64,000 bases of DNA from the NCBI GenBank assembly GCA_030068145.1, contig JAPJBO010000025.1:164501-228500 (forward strand), in the 5' to 3' direction. Below the pieces are notes generated by a model. The model made no database searches. It saw nothing but the letters and a program-made list of their open reading frames with translations, and was not told where the DNA came from. Of this stretch, positions 21,732 to 33,477 are shown in pieces. Positions within the stretch are counted from its first letter, which is position 1. Every line of letters starts with the position of its first letter. A program made the translations under genes and the position numbers. The stretch is from Diplonema papillatum (lineage: Eukaryota > Euglenozoa > Diplonemea > Diplonemida > Diplonemidae).

Positions 21732-24700
21732 TCACCGCGGCGATCCACGAAATTGGGCACAGCGTGGGGCTGTACCACGAGATGTCGCGAGGTGACAGAG
21801 ACAACTACGTGCGTGTCGACTTCGACCAGATCCGGCGGAACCTTAGAAGCCAGTACGATCAAGACAGCGCCCTGCGCAACATAGGGGAGTACGATTACGC
21901 CAGCGTCATGCACTACGGCGGAGGAGCCACTAGCATCGGCACCCTACCAAGCATCGTGACGACGGAGAAAATCGGGGCCCATGATGCCCGCTTGTCCGAA
22001 GGTGACGCTGCCGCTATCGACTTTATGTACAACGGGTGTTCCGACACGTATGTCGCGCCGAGGTGCATCACAAACGCGTCGGCTGCTCTCTTGATTCCTC
22101 ATTCGAAGGACTTCATAGTCGTGTTCTACGCGGACTGGAACGCCGGTTCATCTATGACCGTAAGCTACGGGTCCACCAATGCCTCGGGTGCTTCCTTCTA
22201 CACTGCGTCGGGAACAGATGTTGGCTCCAGTGCAACAGAATTCATCACGTTGCGTCCGTCGCCGTCAGACGCGGGCCGCACTTTTAGGTTGGCAGCCACG
22301 TTCACTTCGACTGGTGCCGGTGCTGAGTCGAGCACGTGCCAAGTTGTGGTGAAAGTCGCAACATCGACCAGCGTATGTTTCGGACTCTCGGCAGATGACG
22401 AGTCTGTCTGCGGCGGCGGCGGCGGAACGTGCACATCTGACTCCGGGATTCCCTGTTTGTGCACCGGACAGCACACCGGGAAGCAATGCGAAGAGCATCC
22501 TTGCAAGTCTAAGTCTCAAGATGACGACGCCACTTCTACACCGCCTTGCTATGAGTACCTCCTGCTCGGCAACTTGACTCGTCCCACGCACGCAGGTCTG
22601 AATGCTGGAGGTCTGATGTTGACGGTCAGCATTGCAGGCGGGAATGACTGGGTTGACTCGGAGGCAACCAAGCAAGCTTTTATTGACGGTCTGACAGCTG
22701 CCAGCGCCTCTCCTTCACCCACTGGGTGGACCGCGCTGAAGTCGACGATGATGAACACGACGTTGGTGACCATTTCGGGGTCCACGTTGACCCTGGGTCC
22801 TTTGGCGGCAGGCTCGTTTTACACGACAGCTCCTACGGTAGTTTCCTTGACATTGGATGCCAGCATGGTGACCAGCGGCACCCTGGGTGCGGGCAGTGAT
22901 GATTTGTTCTTCGTCATTCCCGCGTCTTTCACGTGCCCTGCGGTAGAGGAGACGTTTGATCGCGACGAAACCTTTTTTAGCGGCGCTGAACTTGACACAT
23001 CATTCAGAGCTGCGGGCGCCGCGTCGGTGTACTTTCCTGTCCGTGACGGTTCCCGGCCTTACATCATGTCCAACACGCTAGATGACGACTTGTACACCAG
23101 CATCTCTTACTACATTGCCATGAACGACACCGACTACCTTCCCCGCATCGATTTTCTCCAAGCCGATATTTCGTCGTGCTGGAAGATGGACATCGCGGCA
23201 ACGGGGCTAACTTTCAATTCGGATACCGCTTCTTCCGTCGACTTGCCTCTCGAGCTGAATCGCTTCTACTTTGTGGAGCATCTGATCGACTACTCCACTG
23301 GTATGATGACCGTTCGTGTGGACGGAGAGGTCCAGATTGAGAACTTCGCGAGCAAAAGTGGATCCACTTGCACCACCGAAGGCATCAGTCGCATCGTCTT
23401 CTTGAACAGAGGCTGGCTCGACGAATTGCGGCTGGTTCCGCCGTGTTCGCAGTATGAGATAGCAGGCACGCTGACGTCACCCGTTCACAAAGAGTTGGTT
23501 GCTGGAGGTCTGATGCTAACCGTCAGCATCAACGAGGACGTGGACGTGTGGGTTGACATCGAGGCAACCAAGCAAGCTTTTATTGACGGCCTGGTTGCAG
23601 ACAGTTCCTCGACGCCGCTGACTGGGTGGAACGCGCTGAAGTCGACGATGATGGACACTTCCTTGGTTCGCATTTCAGGGTCGAAGATGACGCTCGGTCC
23701 ATTGAACCCGGCAGCTTCGTTTTTTGAGAGATCTTCCACGACTGTCTCGTTGACGCTGCAGGACGGCATGGTAGCCCGTGGGACACTGGGTGAAGGCAGC
23801 GTATTGTCCTTCGTCATTCCCGCGACTTTGTCGTGCCCTGAGAACCGAGAGCTGGCGTTTGATAGCGATTCAGCTGCGTTCTCTGGTTCCGTAGTTGACA
23901 CGTCGTTCAAAGCGAAGGGCCAAGGCTCAGCGTACTTCGGTAAGCCACCGTACAGCATTTCCACGTCGCTTCAAAGCGGCCTGTACACTTCCATCTCTTA
24001 CTACATTGCCTTGAACGACACCGATTCTCTTCCCGGCATCGACATTATCCAATCCGACTTCGTATCATGCTGGAAGATGGACATCACAGCAACCGGACTA
24101 ACCTTCACTTCGCGGGGTTCTGTTGCCGTAAACATGTCTCTCGAGCTGAATCGCTTTTACTTTGTGGAGCACCTGATCGACTACTCCACTGGTATGATGA
24201 CAGTTCGCGTGGACGGAGAGGTCAAGATTGAGAACTTCGCGAGCCAAAGCGGTTCTAGTTGCACCACTGTCGGCATCGATCGCGTTGTCTTCTTGAACAG
24301 AGGCTGGCTCGACGAATTGCTGCTGAAACTGCCCTGCCCACGGTACAAAATGACAGGCACGCTGACATCTCCCGTTCACAGTGACTTGGTTGATGGGGGT
24401 CTGATGTTGACTGTCAGCATCAAAGGAGACCTGGACGTGTGGGTTGACACAGAGGCAACCAAGCAAGCTTTTATTGACGGCCTGGTTGCAGACAGTTCCT
24501 CGACGCCGCTGACTGGGTGGAACGCGCTGAAGTCTACGATGATGAACACGTCCTTGGTTCGCATTTCGGGATCGGAGATGACCCTCGGCCCTCTGAAAAC
24601 GGCAGCTTCGTTCTTGGAGCTGACTTCCACAGTTGTCTCCTTGACGCTGAAGGGTGGCATGATGGCCAGTGGGATACTGCAGGACGGTAGCGGTGACATG

Positions 24701-25219
24701 TCCTTCACCATCCCGCCTCCTTTGGTTTGCCCTGAAAGCGAAGAGGAGACCTTCGACGCACAGTCCACCGCATTCCCCGGCTCTGTAGTTGACGCGAATT
24801 TCAGCGCGGTAGGTGCCGGCTCTGCTTCTTTCAAGGGGCCCCACAGCATTTTTGCGACGTCGACCGCGAAACAGTTCTCGAAAATCTCGTTCTACGTGGC
24901 CCGGGGTGCCGCGGCTTCTCCGGGTTTCGACATTTTGGACGAAAATTGGGGTAGTTGCTGGCACATGTACCTGGATAGCACGGCGCTGAGGTTACATTCC
25001 TCTACCTCTGTCGATGCTCCGATGTCCGTGGAAAACGGGAAGTTTTACTTCATCGAACTCCTGCTCGACTATCCCACCGGAACGATGTCAGTTTTCGTGG
25101 ACGGAGAAGTCAAGCTCGAGGACACACCGAAAGCGGAGTCCGAGTGCCTCAGTGTTGGCTTCAAGTACGTAGTCTTCTTGAATGAAGGGTGGCTTGACGA
25201 ATTCCAGCTGCAATGTTAG
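21732..25219 (+). CDS. Astacin-family metalloprotease, exon 2 (active site, EGF-like segment, three repeat modules)
   Basis: Numbering the spliced protein, the Zn site is HEIGHSVGLYHE (His150, Glu151, His154, His160) and the Met-turn is SVMHYG (Met204, Tyr206), so all catalytic residues are present. A beta-rich segment follows (about 250-355), then a Cys-rich EGF-like segment (about 360-398). Three modules of about 297 residues come next (417-712, 713-1009, 1010-1306). Each pairs a domain with WVD…ATKQAFIDGL…GW.ALKSTMM with a LamG/jelly-roll-like domain (FYFVEHLIDYSTGMMTVRVD). The first half resembles a beta-sandwich repeat I know from phage structural and algal surface proteins; this is from memory. 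No membrane anchor is seen. It is probably a secreted protease with adhesive or sugar-binding tail modules. Confidence 0.85.
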
Positions 25220-25240
25220 AACCCGCACGCCTTTCACAAG

Positions 25241-25515
25241 TTATCCACATACGGACGAACTACGCCATATGGCGTGGTTAATCCATTAATTTGCGGGTAT
25301 CTGCAAGACGCCACGTGTGCCCGTCCTGGGTCACTTCCATGTGTATTCACTCAGCGTCGAGGTGCGCATTTGAAAGACCTGCCACGAAACCTTTCAAATG
25401 CACCCCCTCGGTTCCCATTTTTGACCTACGAAACCCCCTTCTGAGTATGACCCAAGGTTTGCCTTGAAACGTCCATTTTCCCAAAATTAACCCGCCCTCC
25501 GTCCGTATGTGGTTA
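25241..25515. mobile_element. Possible MITE with ~17-bp inverted ends
   Basis: TTATCCACATACGGACG at 25241 is matched in inverted form by CGTCCGTATGTGGTTAA at 25499-25515. A short internal palindrome lies near 25370-25400. No clear target duplication. It sits just after the astacin stop codon, so it may be part of the 3' region. Confidence 0.45.
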
Positions 25516-25689
25516 AAGGCCTCGGGGTCACTGAAGGGAGGAGGCAACCCAGTAGAAAGCGTAGCATGAAGAGAATGGCGCTAGCCAGCATACCCACGGA
25601 AGACGACACTTTACCCCATCTGCACGTCTCTCTATTGGCAGGTTCTCGATGACAATCGGGATGGCTTGTACAACAGAGATGAAGGACTT

Positions 25690-25800
25690 GTCGAAGCATT
25701 AACAAGCTAAGAACCGTCAGCATCAAAGGACCTGGACGTGGGTCGGCACCAAGGCAACCAAAGCAAACTTTCACTGATGGTCTGGTCGCAGGCATCATGA
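25690..25800 (+). pseudogene. Decayed fragment of an astacin tail module
   Basis: The DNA matches the start of a tail module (about 24409-24495, encoding TVSIKGDLDVWVD and AFIDGLVAD) with several single-base deletions that break the frame. It is a 3'-end duplicate of the gene. Confidence 0.75.
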
Positions 25801-26912
25801 GAGCGACTGACGATTTCCAAAGATTGTCTAGTCTCCTGGGGTTCACACCCATGGGTTGTTCAAATGAATCTAGTGCTCGTCTTTCTCTAGTCAGCGCTGA
25901 CTTAGATTCCACCGGTTATGGAGCTCAAAACATGAAAGTCGAGGACGTTCAATAAAGCCTGTGGTAGATCCCTGATTCGGTGGCACGGATCATCATACAT
26001 CTAGCTGCCTGGCGTGTGAGCAAAGTGCAGCTTCAATCCTTCAAGATAGGGAAAAACCACCACACAGCAAGCAACCAGTAATCCATTTCCTCAGGTTCAA
26101 AGTTCGAAGGCCGATAGCTATTATGGAACCGGTGAAAGTGCAAGCCATCTGCAGTAGCTGGTGCCAGAATGTGGGGAAGTTCGCACATTTTGCAGTTTTC
26201 TTTGGCATGTTTTGCGATTTGCGCCATTCTTTGCAGTTCTTTGCCATTTTTTTTTGGCGGATTCTTGCCAATGCTTGCGAAAAGTTTTCGACATTTTTAA
26301 AAGTTTGCAAAGAGTGCATTCCCTGGCCAGAAGTCCATCGAAATCGTTGCCCAACAGGGACGTAGTCCCAGTCGCCAACAATTTCCTTGGAAATTGCTGG
26401 GAAATGCACCCGGCGACTTTTCTTTTGCAAATTCTTGGAGACTGGTGCCAGAACTTGTCGTGCAGATGGTGACCAATCCGCGTTGGGCACATTTCAGTAG
26501 TAGTAGCGCGGTCAACGAAAACTCTAGGTTTCCTCTCTTCTTTTTCCTCTCGCGGGGCACGGTTTGCCCCACACACAAAATGGAAACCACCCCCTACACG
26601 GGGAAGCTTTAAGACAAGCAGCTCACAACCAAGTCACCACAGAGGCACACCAAGTACGCTGGGCTGCCGCCCTTCACCACCCGACACCCAGTCTCAAGCG
26701 TCGACCGGCGACTCCGAACACCGGACATTTCAACCTCAAAAAAGCGATAAACGTGCGTCTCCTGTAGGCATTTAACCCGTCTGCCCCAGTTTGCAAGTGT
26801 GTCGGTGTGCGTGTATCTCAAACTCTCCGTCGGCTTGCTTACATTTTTGCATTTGGAGAACAGCTACTGCGAGTTTCGCGGGAATATAGAAATGGGGGAA
26901 AACAATGGTCTA
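25801..26912. other. No gene seen
   Basis: Short frames only, on both strands. No domain, rRNA or clear repeat was recognised. Confidence 0.4.
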
Positions 26913-27260
26913 CACGGTGCACTAGTAAAAGTGAAAAAAGGTGTTTTTTACTAGTCATTTTATTAGTGAAAAAGGGTTGGCTAGTGTTTTTACTAGTGCA
27001 CTAGTCATTTTTACTGGTGGCACAAGTAAAAATGACTGGTGCACCAGTAAAAATGACTAGTGTTCTGGTGGAACCCCACGGGTCTGGATCCAAATCTGGC
27101 GTGTGCTGTGAATTTCAGGAGGTCCTACTAGTCGTTTTTACAAGTGGCACTAGTCATTTGTTAACAGTGGCACGAGTCATTTTAGTCGTGTTACTAGTCA
27201 AAATTTTGACTAGTACAACCACTAGTCAAAGGCAAAAAATTCCTTGAATGGTGCACCGTG
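26913..27260. mobile_element. MITE-like element, CACGGTGCAC termini (long copy)
   Basis: It starts CACGGTGCACTAGTAAAA and ends with the inverted GTGCACCGTG, flanked by TA on both sides. The interior is full of ACTAGT palindromes and AAAATGACTAGTG-type subterminal repeats in both orientations. The related short copy is at 12020-12133. Confidence 0.65.
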
Positions 27261-27462
27261 TATACCGTACGATGGGGTGGCCCCCCGAGATCGCGCCCAG
27301 CCAATACTTGCAAACAGGGACAGGAGAGCAACCGGTCGAAACGTTGGTCGCTCTGAAAATGCCACTCTCGGGGATGCACGGAAGATTTCGCGGAAACCCT
27401 AAAGAGTGAGGGGACGATCGATGTCGATCTGCGGCTGCATCATCCAATGAATTCTCCCATCA

Positions 27463-27640
27463 TGAGCCGGTCCATCCCCTCTTGATAGACCGTGATAGAC
27501 CGAAGACTACAGCACCGGGCAATTCGACGCAGCTCTGGGGACTAGGAATGGACCTGATAGACGTGTGGTGGACCGTGGTTCACTGTGATTAGCAGCGGCA
27601 CTTCGATGCAGTTTCAAGAGAAAGGGGACGGACCGGCTCA
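27463..27640. mobile_element. MITE with TGAGCCGGTCC inverted ends and 5-bp duplication
   Basis: Left end TGAGCCGGTCCATCCCCTC, right end GGGGACGGACCGGCTCA, flanked by CATCA on both sides (27458-27462 and 27641-27645). The second copy, at 37667-37818, supports the boundaries. Non-coding. Confidence 0.8.
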
Positions 27641-27814
27641 CATCAGGCCCCCATCATCATCACACCCCGCGCTGCCGATCTCAGCACACAAAGCATATAT
27701 TGCCGCGGATCGGCGGCACAGCAAGCAACTCGATACTACAGAACCGTTCGAAAAGAGCTTTCGAACCCGTGCAAATCTTTGGAAGCGGCCACCCCCTCTG
27801 GGCCAGTGACGGTG

Positions 27815-28222
27815 TGATGCGCGTATCAGCTAAAATGGTGATACGTGATACGTATCATGTCAGATACGTGATACGTATCATGTCAGATACGTGATACGTA
27901 TCATGTCAGATACGTGATACGTTGCTGATACGTGATACGTGCTGAGGGCATGCAGATCCGTGTGGGGGCTTTATGTGTGTGACCCGCTCGGGCAACTGGC
28001 GTTTACACAAATGGTGTTTCGCTACTCCATGCTATCGGTAGGGAACGTGACAGCCGAACCAAGCCGTGTTAGCAATACTTTTCCTCTTGCGCTATCTTTC
28101 ACTCTTCTGACCCCCATCGACGCAACGACGCAAAGATCACCACAGACAAGGCCATCGTATACTACGTGTTGATACATTGTGATACGCGTATCAGCCAAAT
28201 CAGTGATTCGTGATACGTATCA
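27815..28222. repeat. Cluster of GATACGTATC palindromes bounded by ~43-bp direct repeats
   Basis: The segment containing GCGTATCAGC and GTGATACGTATCA occurs at 27815-27860 and again at 28180-28222 in the same orientation. Between 27840 and 27935 the palindrome GATACGTATC is repeated several times with spacers CATGTCA. Nature unknown. Confidence 0.6.
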
Positions 28223-28419
28223 CTATCATTCCAACGCTGCCTTGGGCTGGCTAGTCTGATCGGGTGTGGGGAAACATTTCGTCGAAAGTATCCTTCTCCC
28301 TGCCTGCGGCCGTCCACGCGCACAACGCGCGCCTGTGCCACCTTCTTCGCAGCCTTGGCCATCTTCGCTGCGAGAGCCACGATCGCTGTTGCGCCTGTGG
28401 CTGCTGCTTTTTCAGCTCC

Positions 28420-28590
28420 GAGCAGCCAGCAAGGCAGCAGTGAAGAAGGTGTCACCGAAGAAGGTGACGCCGAAGAAGACTGTTGCCTAGGTTGTGGCAA
28501 AGAAGGTTGCGAAGAAAGCAGCAGCCAAGAAGGCAGTAGTTGCGGAGAAGGCAGCAGCGACACGGATGGCGAACATTGTGGCAAGCTTTG
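28420..28590 (+). pseudogene. Histone H1-like lysine/alanine-rich tail remnant
   Basis: One frame reads AVKKVSPKKVTPKKTVA, then a TAG (about 28490), then VAKKVAKKAAAKKAVV and EKAAATR. Alternating Lys-Lys pairs with Ala, Val and Pro, plus S/T-P-K-K motifs, are typical of linker histone C-terminal tails. The in-frame stop and the absence of a globular domain upstream suggest a pseudogene or a fragment. Confidence 0.55.
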
Positions 28591-28599
28591 GGGGGGGCA

Positions 28600-31500
28600 G
28601 GAGGATCAGTGGGATCTGTTGTTGGTTCGAATAGGCCCGAAGGCCCAAAGCAGCGGGTTTGGAGGGGTTGCAGCATTTGTGACGTGGGGCCTTCCCCCCC
28701 CGCCCATCTCCACCATGCGCGCGTCGAAGTCAGCGCCACTCCACCCTACCATCCGGAGTCCCGAGCAGCCGTAGTGGCACCGCCACAGGCACTCGGCCCT
28801 TCGAACAGTAGAAGGGATACCACCCGGCGCCTCTCGTCCTAAATCGAAGGCGGCTAGACTCCGCGAGCACGGCGTGCTGGAGAGCTTGCAGGACCGAGAA
28901 GTTGCCATGAGCAACCGGCAACAGAGCCCACCCTATGGCGTTCTCGGCTCGTGCCGGCCTTCTAGGAGACCTTCTGACGATTCGCCAGGGCATTTGTACT
29001 GAGAAACATTTCCTGAACAAGTGCACCTGAAAAGTGGAAAGGGGTGAGGGGAAACGGAAGGACAGCAGCTTTTGCCTCACCATCATTGTTCAGTTGATGA
29101 TGTTCGTCTGGAAGAGTGCAAAGCCCCAACACCGGAAACGTTTTTTTCGCACCTAGCACGCCTCACCCAGCGAGCTACAAGGGTCCAAAGAATATCAACT
29201 TTTTTTATATGTTCGTGCTGTAAAGTGCAAGTGCCATGAAGGCAGGCGAAATCACAAATTTTGTTAAGCTCGATGGCACCCGCACTTCTACATCTATATG
29301 ACACCTCAACCACAACAACAAACAAGTACAGTAATGCGCCAAAACTACGGTATTTATTTTTACATAAGCGCCAGCTTGAAAAGAAATGCTCGACGATGCT
29401 GCCCGACAACGAACAGAAGGGATCCCAAGTTCTGTGACGTGAGGACATGCGGGTCTACCCCAACACGACAAATCACACAAACACAACAGGTCAAAAGTTC
29501 TGGGTGAGAAAGCAACACACGGTGGTGTATGCGAAGAACAAATCAGGTTGTGTTTGTATCGTATTCTGCCCCTCTACCTCTATATTTCCTCCCTTCCATT
29601 CGGAGTCGAAGCAGCTACGTCGATTGTTTTGAACAAGCACGCGCAAATACTCGAGGAGGTCGCCAGCAAAAGCAGAAAGGGAGGAAATGCTGTGCCCCCA
29701 CACGATGCCCACAGGTGAATCTGGGTTCAGTGCCTGGGGGGCTCCCCAGTGAGACTTCGACAACAAAACTCAACCCAACGGAAGTACGCATATTACAGAC
29801 CGATACGAGCTGCATGGCAACCCCTGCTCAACATGCATGCGCGTGGGGGGCCCAAGACTAAGTTCAAAGCGAATTTCTTCTTGGTGTCGGTCGCAACATT
29901 TACAAACATGGCTAGCCGTAGTTAAAATGTATAAGCATACCTACTACCATCATACCACCCGCCTCTCAGCCTCAACGGTCAACGGAAGACCCTAAACACC
30001 GAACCTTAAACCACAATAAACGCTACAAAAAGAGAACCGGTCTGAGCAAGAGCCCCATTGTAGTTGTATTGTTTCTCGCCTCTTGCTCCGGGCGAAACAA
30101 GCGCCGAGCGGCGCCTTCGAGTATTTTTTTTTTTGTTGACACCCGTTTTGTGTTCCAGTCAAAAATAGGACTACACCCGCGTTGCTGGGTGGGGGGTTTG
30201 ATGAGTATTCGCGCTTACACTAACATACGGACACGTCGCGCAAAATCGTCGTATGAAAACATATTGACGACGATGATATAGTAAAGCCCGTTTTTCGATT
30301 TTTGCCAGGGTTTGCGATCTATAGTTTTTGAGGACACGGTTTGTTGCATTGATCACAGATCGCACGAAATATGCAACGTCCAACGAAGAAGCGCTAATAC
30401 TAATACACCCCGTTAATACTTAGTATTTAGCCCATCCCCCCCAGCAAGAAGGCAGTGGCTGCCCATTCCCGTTCTTGCAATCCCCCCATTCCAGTAGGGT
30501 ACTTCGCGTAGCGCGACTTGCTGCCCTCAGCACGCAGGATTACTTCCTCGCAACTTTTTTTCCCTTTCGGTACTTCAGCCACTGGTGCTGCACACGGCAA
30601 CCCTATGTCCCACTGCGCTCTGCGGAGTTTACTTTGCAGACTGCCACCGTAAAAAGAAGACAAGTCAGTGCTGCCTAGCGAGTCGCAGTCACAACCAGGG
30701 CGAGTGCCCTGAGTTTTTTAACTGATTGCTCAGACACGGTTGTAGGGGCCTTCTCCCCGTGACGGATTCGCCTGTGCTCTAGGAGCACGGGTGGTCCTGG
30801 CTGTGACGAGCTACGAACAGCCGCCTGACAAATCAGACTCACACCGCTGTCCTGTCTGCAGACACTCAGGTTCCGCGCTGATGATGGTCCGCCTTATGTG
30901 TCCGTGGCTTAAAGGACCGAAACACGGCGCAGACGGGACCAGTGCGGTGTTGAGCATACCCATTCCAAGCACGTTCTTGCAAACCCCCCCTTTTTTTCAA
31001 CTGATTGCTCAGACACGGTTGTAGAACCCTTCTCCCCGTGACGGTTGCCTGTGCTTTTGTAGCACGGGTGGTCCTGGCTGTGGACAGCCGCCTGACAAAC
31101 CAGATTCACACTGCTGTTCTGTCCGCTACCCACACTGACACTCAGTTCCGCGCTGATGATGGTCCGCATTATGTGTGCCGTGGCTTCAAGGACCGAAACG
31201 GCGCAGACGGAACCAGTGCGGTGTTGAGCTTCCATTCCAAGCCCCCCTTGCTGTTTTATTCTGGTGTGTCTATTCGTGTCCCATTTGTTGACAGGGTTTT
31301 TGGTGGAAGTAGGGATGACACACGTCACAGAGCCAATTTACCTGTCCGAACACTACATTACACTCTCACGTGTACGGGAGATGCACAGAATAATTTCGGA
31401 AACCTGCGTAAAGCTGGGAAGGGAGCATATTTGGATGCAAAAGTGGTCGGATTCTCTGCAACACAACACGCCTCAACACACGACGTAGGCTACGCTTCTC

Positions 31501-32351
31501 GTCCCCAACTTACGTTCTCAAACACACAATACATGTAGAGTGGTTGGCTGGCTCCAGCCTCCACCTCGATGGATATCTTTTGTTCATCACTCTGGCTTGG
31601 TGTCATGGGGGGGCCTTCATGTGGCGACACTGTTTGACCGCACCTTAATTGAGTCGCGGCCGCGACTTCCCATCGGAGCTGCTCCATGCTCCACAATCAC
31701 TTGTTTACAGCCTTCCACGGTGGACCGGTCATGTTGCAGTCATTGATCGCCCGAAACTGAAGCGCAAGGTTTTCACCGAGCATGAGATGTTGGAGGAAAT
31801 GAGAAGCTCGTCGCCGCAAACCGTGGTATTTTCACTTGCGACCTGAATCCAGTTTTACGTAAAAAAAAACGATCAGGTTCGACGAAAACTTCTTTCCCTT
31901 CTCATCATCATCATTAGTCTTGTATCAGCCGCGGTTGTGCGAGTGGCGAGCTCTTATCTTCGGTCGACAAAAACTGGTCGGTGAACGTTGCATTCCTTCA
32001 GGGCCATCACCGGCCACTGTGTAGCTTCAATAAACCAAAACTACGCACTTCTTCCTCCCTAGGTTGGCAATAGCCAACCTGTTGCTTCCTTCCTCCCCTG
32101 GTATCGAACTGTCGTCGTGTTTCTACTCTCTGCTCTCAGGAGGTGGTCGGGTTCGCGATGGCAAGGACACTTGTTAATATTGGAAGTTTAATGTCAGCTA
32201 ATTTCGTGCAAGCGTCGGCAGGAGCGAAGCCTACCAAACAGCATCCTTCGATTTTCCCACCCACCCACCTCCAGAAAATGGAAGGAAGAGGAAGGTGACT
32301 TGGGAGAGCGGGCAGCTGGTATTTGCTTTTCAGAGTTGACCGCACTGTTGC
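28600..32351. other. No gene seen; dispersed repeats
   Basis: Contains a MITE B copy (29361-29630, listed separately), two copies of the repeat seen at 11230-11590 (30575-30925 and 31000-31230) and a relative of the 1.7-2.1 kb repeat (31600-31960). No protein domain was recognised. Confidence 0.5.
29361..29630. mobile_element. MITE family B copy
   Basis: Left end AAATGCTCGACGATGCTGCC, right end GCAGCTACGTCGATTGTTTT, with the T-rich outer sequence and ACATAAGCGCCAGCTT leader of the family. The start of a further diverged end (AATACTCGAGGAGG) follows at 29646. Confidence 0.7.
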
Positions 32352-32366
32352 CCACGACTCAGTCCA

Positions 32367-32643
32367 GAAAGAAGAAGAAACCGGCCGCTCCTGGTCCAGG
32401 AACGTGACGGTCAACCACAGCTTGCAAAGCTTCAGTACAGTGCCACAACCCCGTCCGCTCTGCCCTGTGGCTGACCGTCTCGACGAGCTAGTGTTCAGCG
32501 CGAGCGCCAAGCCCCAAGGTGCGCCACGCCTTGATGCTTTAGTTTGGGAAATCGGTAGCCACTTGACCCGTAGGCCCGTGGCTCTGCAGTACCGCCGAAC
32601 ACGTGAAGCTTGGCTCCCGTCGTGTACCAGGCTTTCCCTGGCA
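32367..32643 (-). mobile_element. SINE-like element with 15-bp target duplication
   Basis: The body matches copies at 40684, 48015 and 56983. It is bounded by CCACGACTCAGTCCA on the left (32352-32366) and right (32644-32658), each followed by an A-rich stretch. On the minus strand the element ends in a T/C-rich tract. No coding capacity. Confidence 0.75.
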
Positions 32644-33177
32644 CCACGACTCAGTCCAAAAAAATGGATGCCAAGTCTGTCCGGCATAAGACGCACGCAG
32701 GCAGAGATATTCGTAACCTCCTTGGCCAAACGCAAGATACCAGAGCGTCTTTTGTCGTGCAATGGCACCCATCTATTTCTGGTACCAGGACGTACCTGTG
32801 TACGACTCTGCTCTGAGAGGACAAGGATTCCTGACACAAGGACTTCTTGTATGCTCCTTCCTCGAGCTCCGTCTCTACCATGTTATTGCCCCGTGTTCCC
32901 ACCGCATCGAGCCACAGGGGGGGGAAACCTGAATTGATGCAGTCTGCCTACGCGCGGGGTCTCAAGCACTTCTCCTCCCGAAGGGGTGAGTTTGCGATAT
33001 AAGAATTAGTAGTTGGCAGCGTACTACATGCAACTTCCCAGCAGATGAGCTCCCGCTCCTGACTCTACCCAAAACGTTGCTCTTACAAGCTCCACACAAG
33101 TCCAAAAATCAGGTCCCCCCTCCCAACGACACAACGGAGAAAGAACAAGCCTTCGAAAAAGGAGAGGACCGGAAAAT

Positions 33178-33360
33178 ATGCGCATTGCCGTGCTTCTCGC
33201 AGCGAGTTGCCTGCTGCTGGGTCTTCGGGAAAGGTCGTGGTTCCGTTTGGGAATGGGTCCAAATGAATCGCGTTCGAAGACGTGACGAACCAGACGTGCA
33301 CGAACATGGACAAGCACACGTACGGATGGACGGAGTACGACTGCATGATGTCCTGCTAGA
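33178..33360 (+). pseudogene. Truncated 5' copy of GH2 gene A
   Basis: Repeats the start of the gene at 33478, including the 5'UTR, start codon and signal-peptide region, but lacks parts of the N-terminal domain. It ends at a TAG where the full gene has the CCYENDC segment. Direct orientation, 300 bp upstream. Confidence 0.9.
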
Positions 33361-33477
33361 TGCGTTCCCATTCCTTGACGCAACCCAAAACTGTTCTCCA
33401 ACAAGCCTCACACAAGTCCAAACTCAGGTTCTTCTCCTTACGACACAACAGAGAAAGAAAAAGGAGGACCGAAAAAG

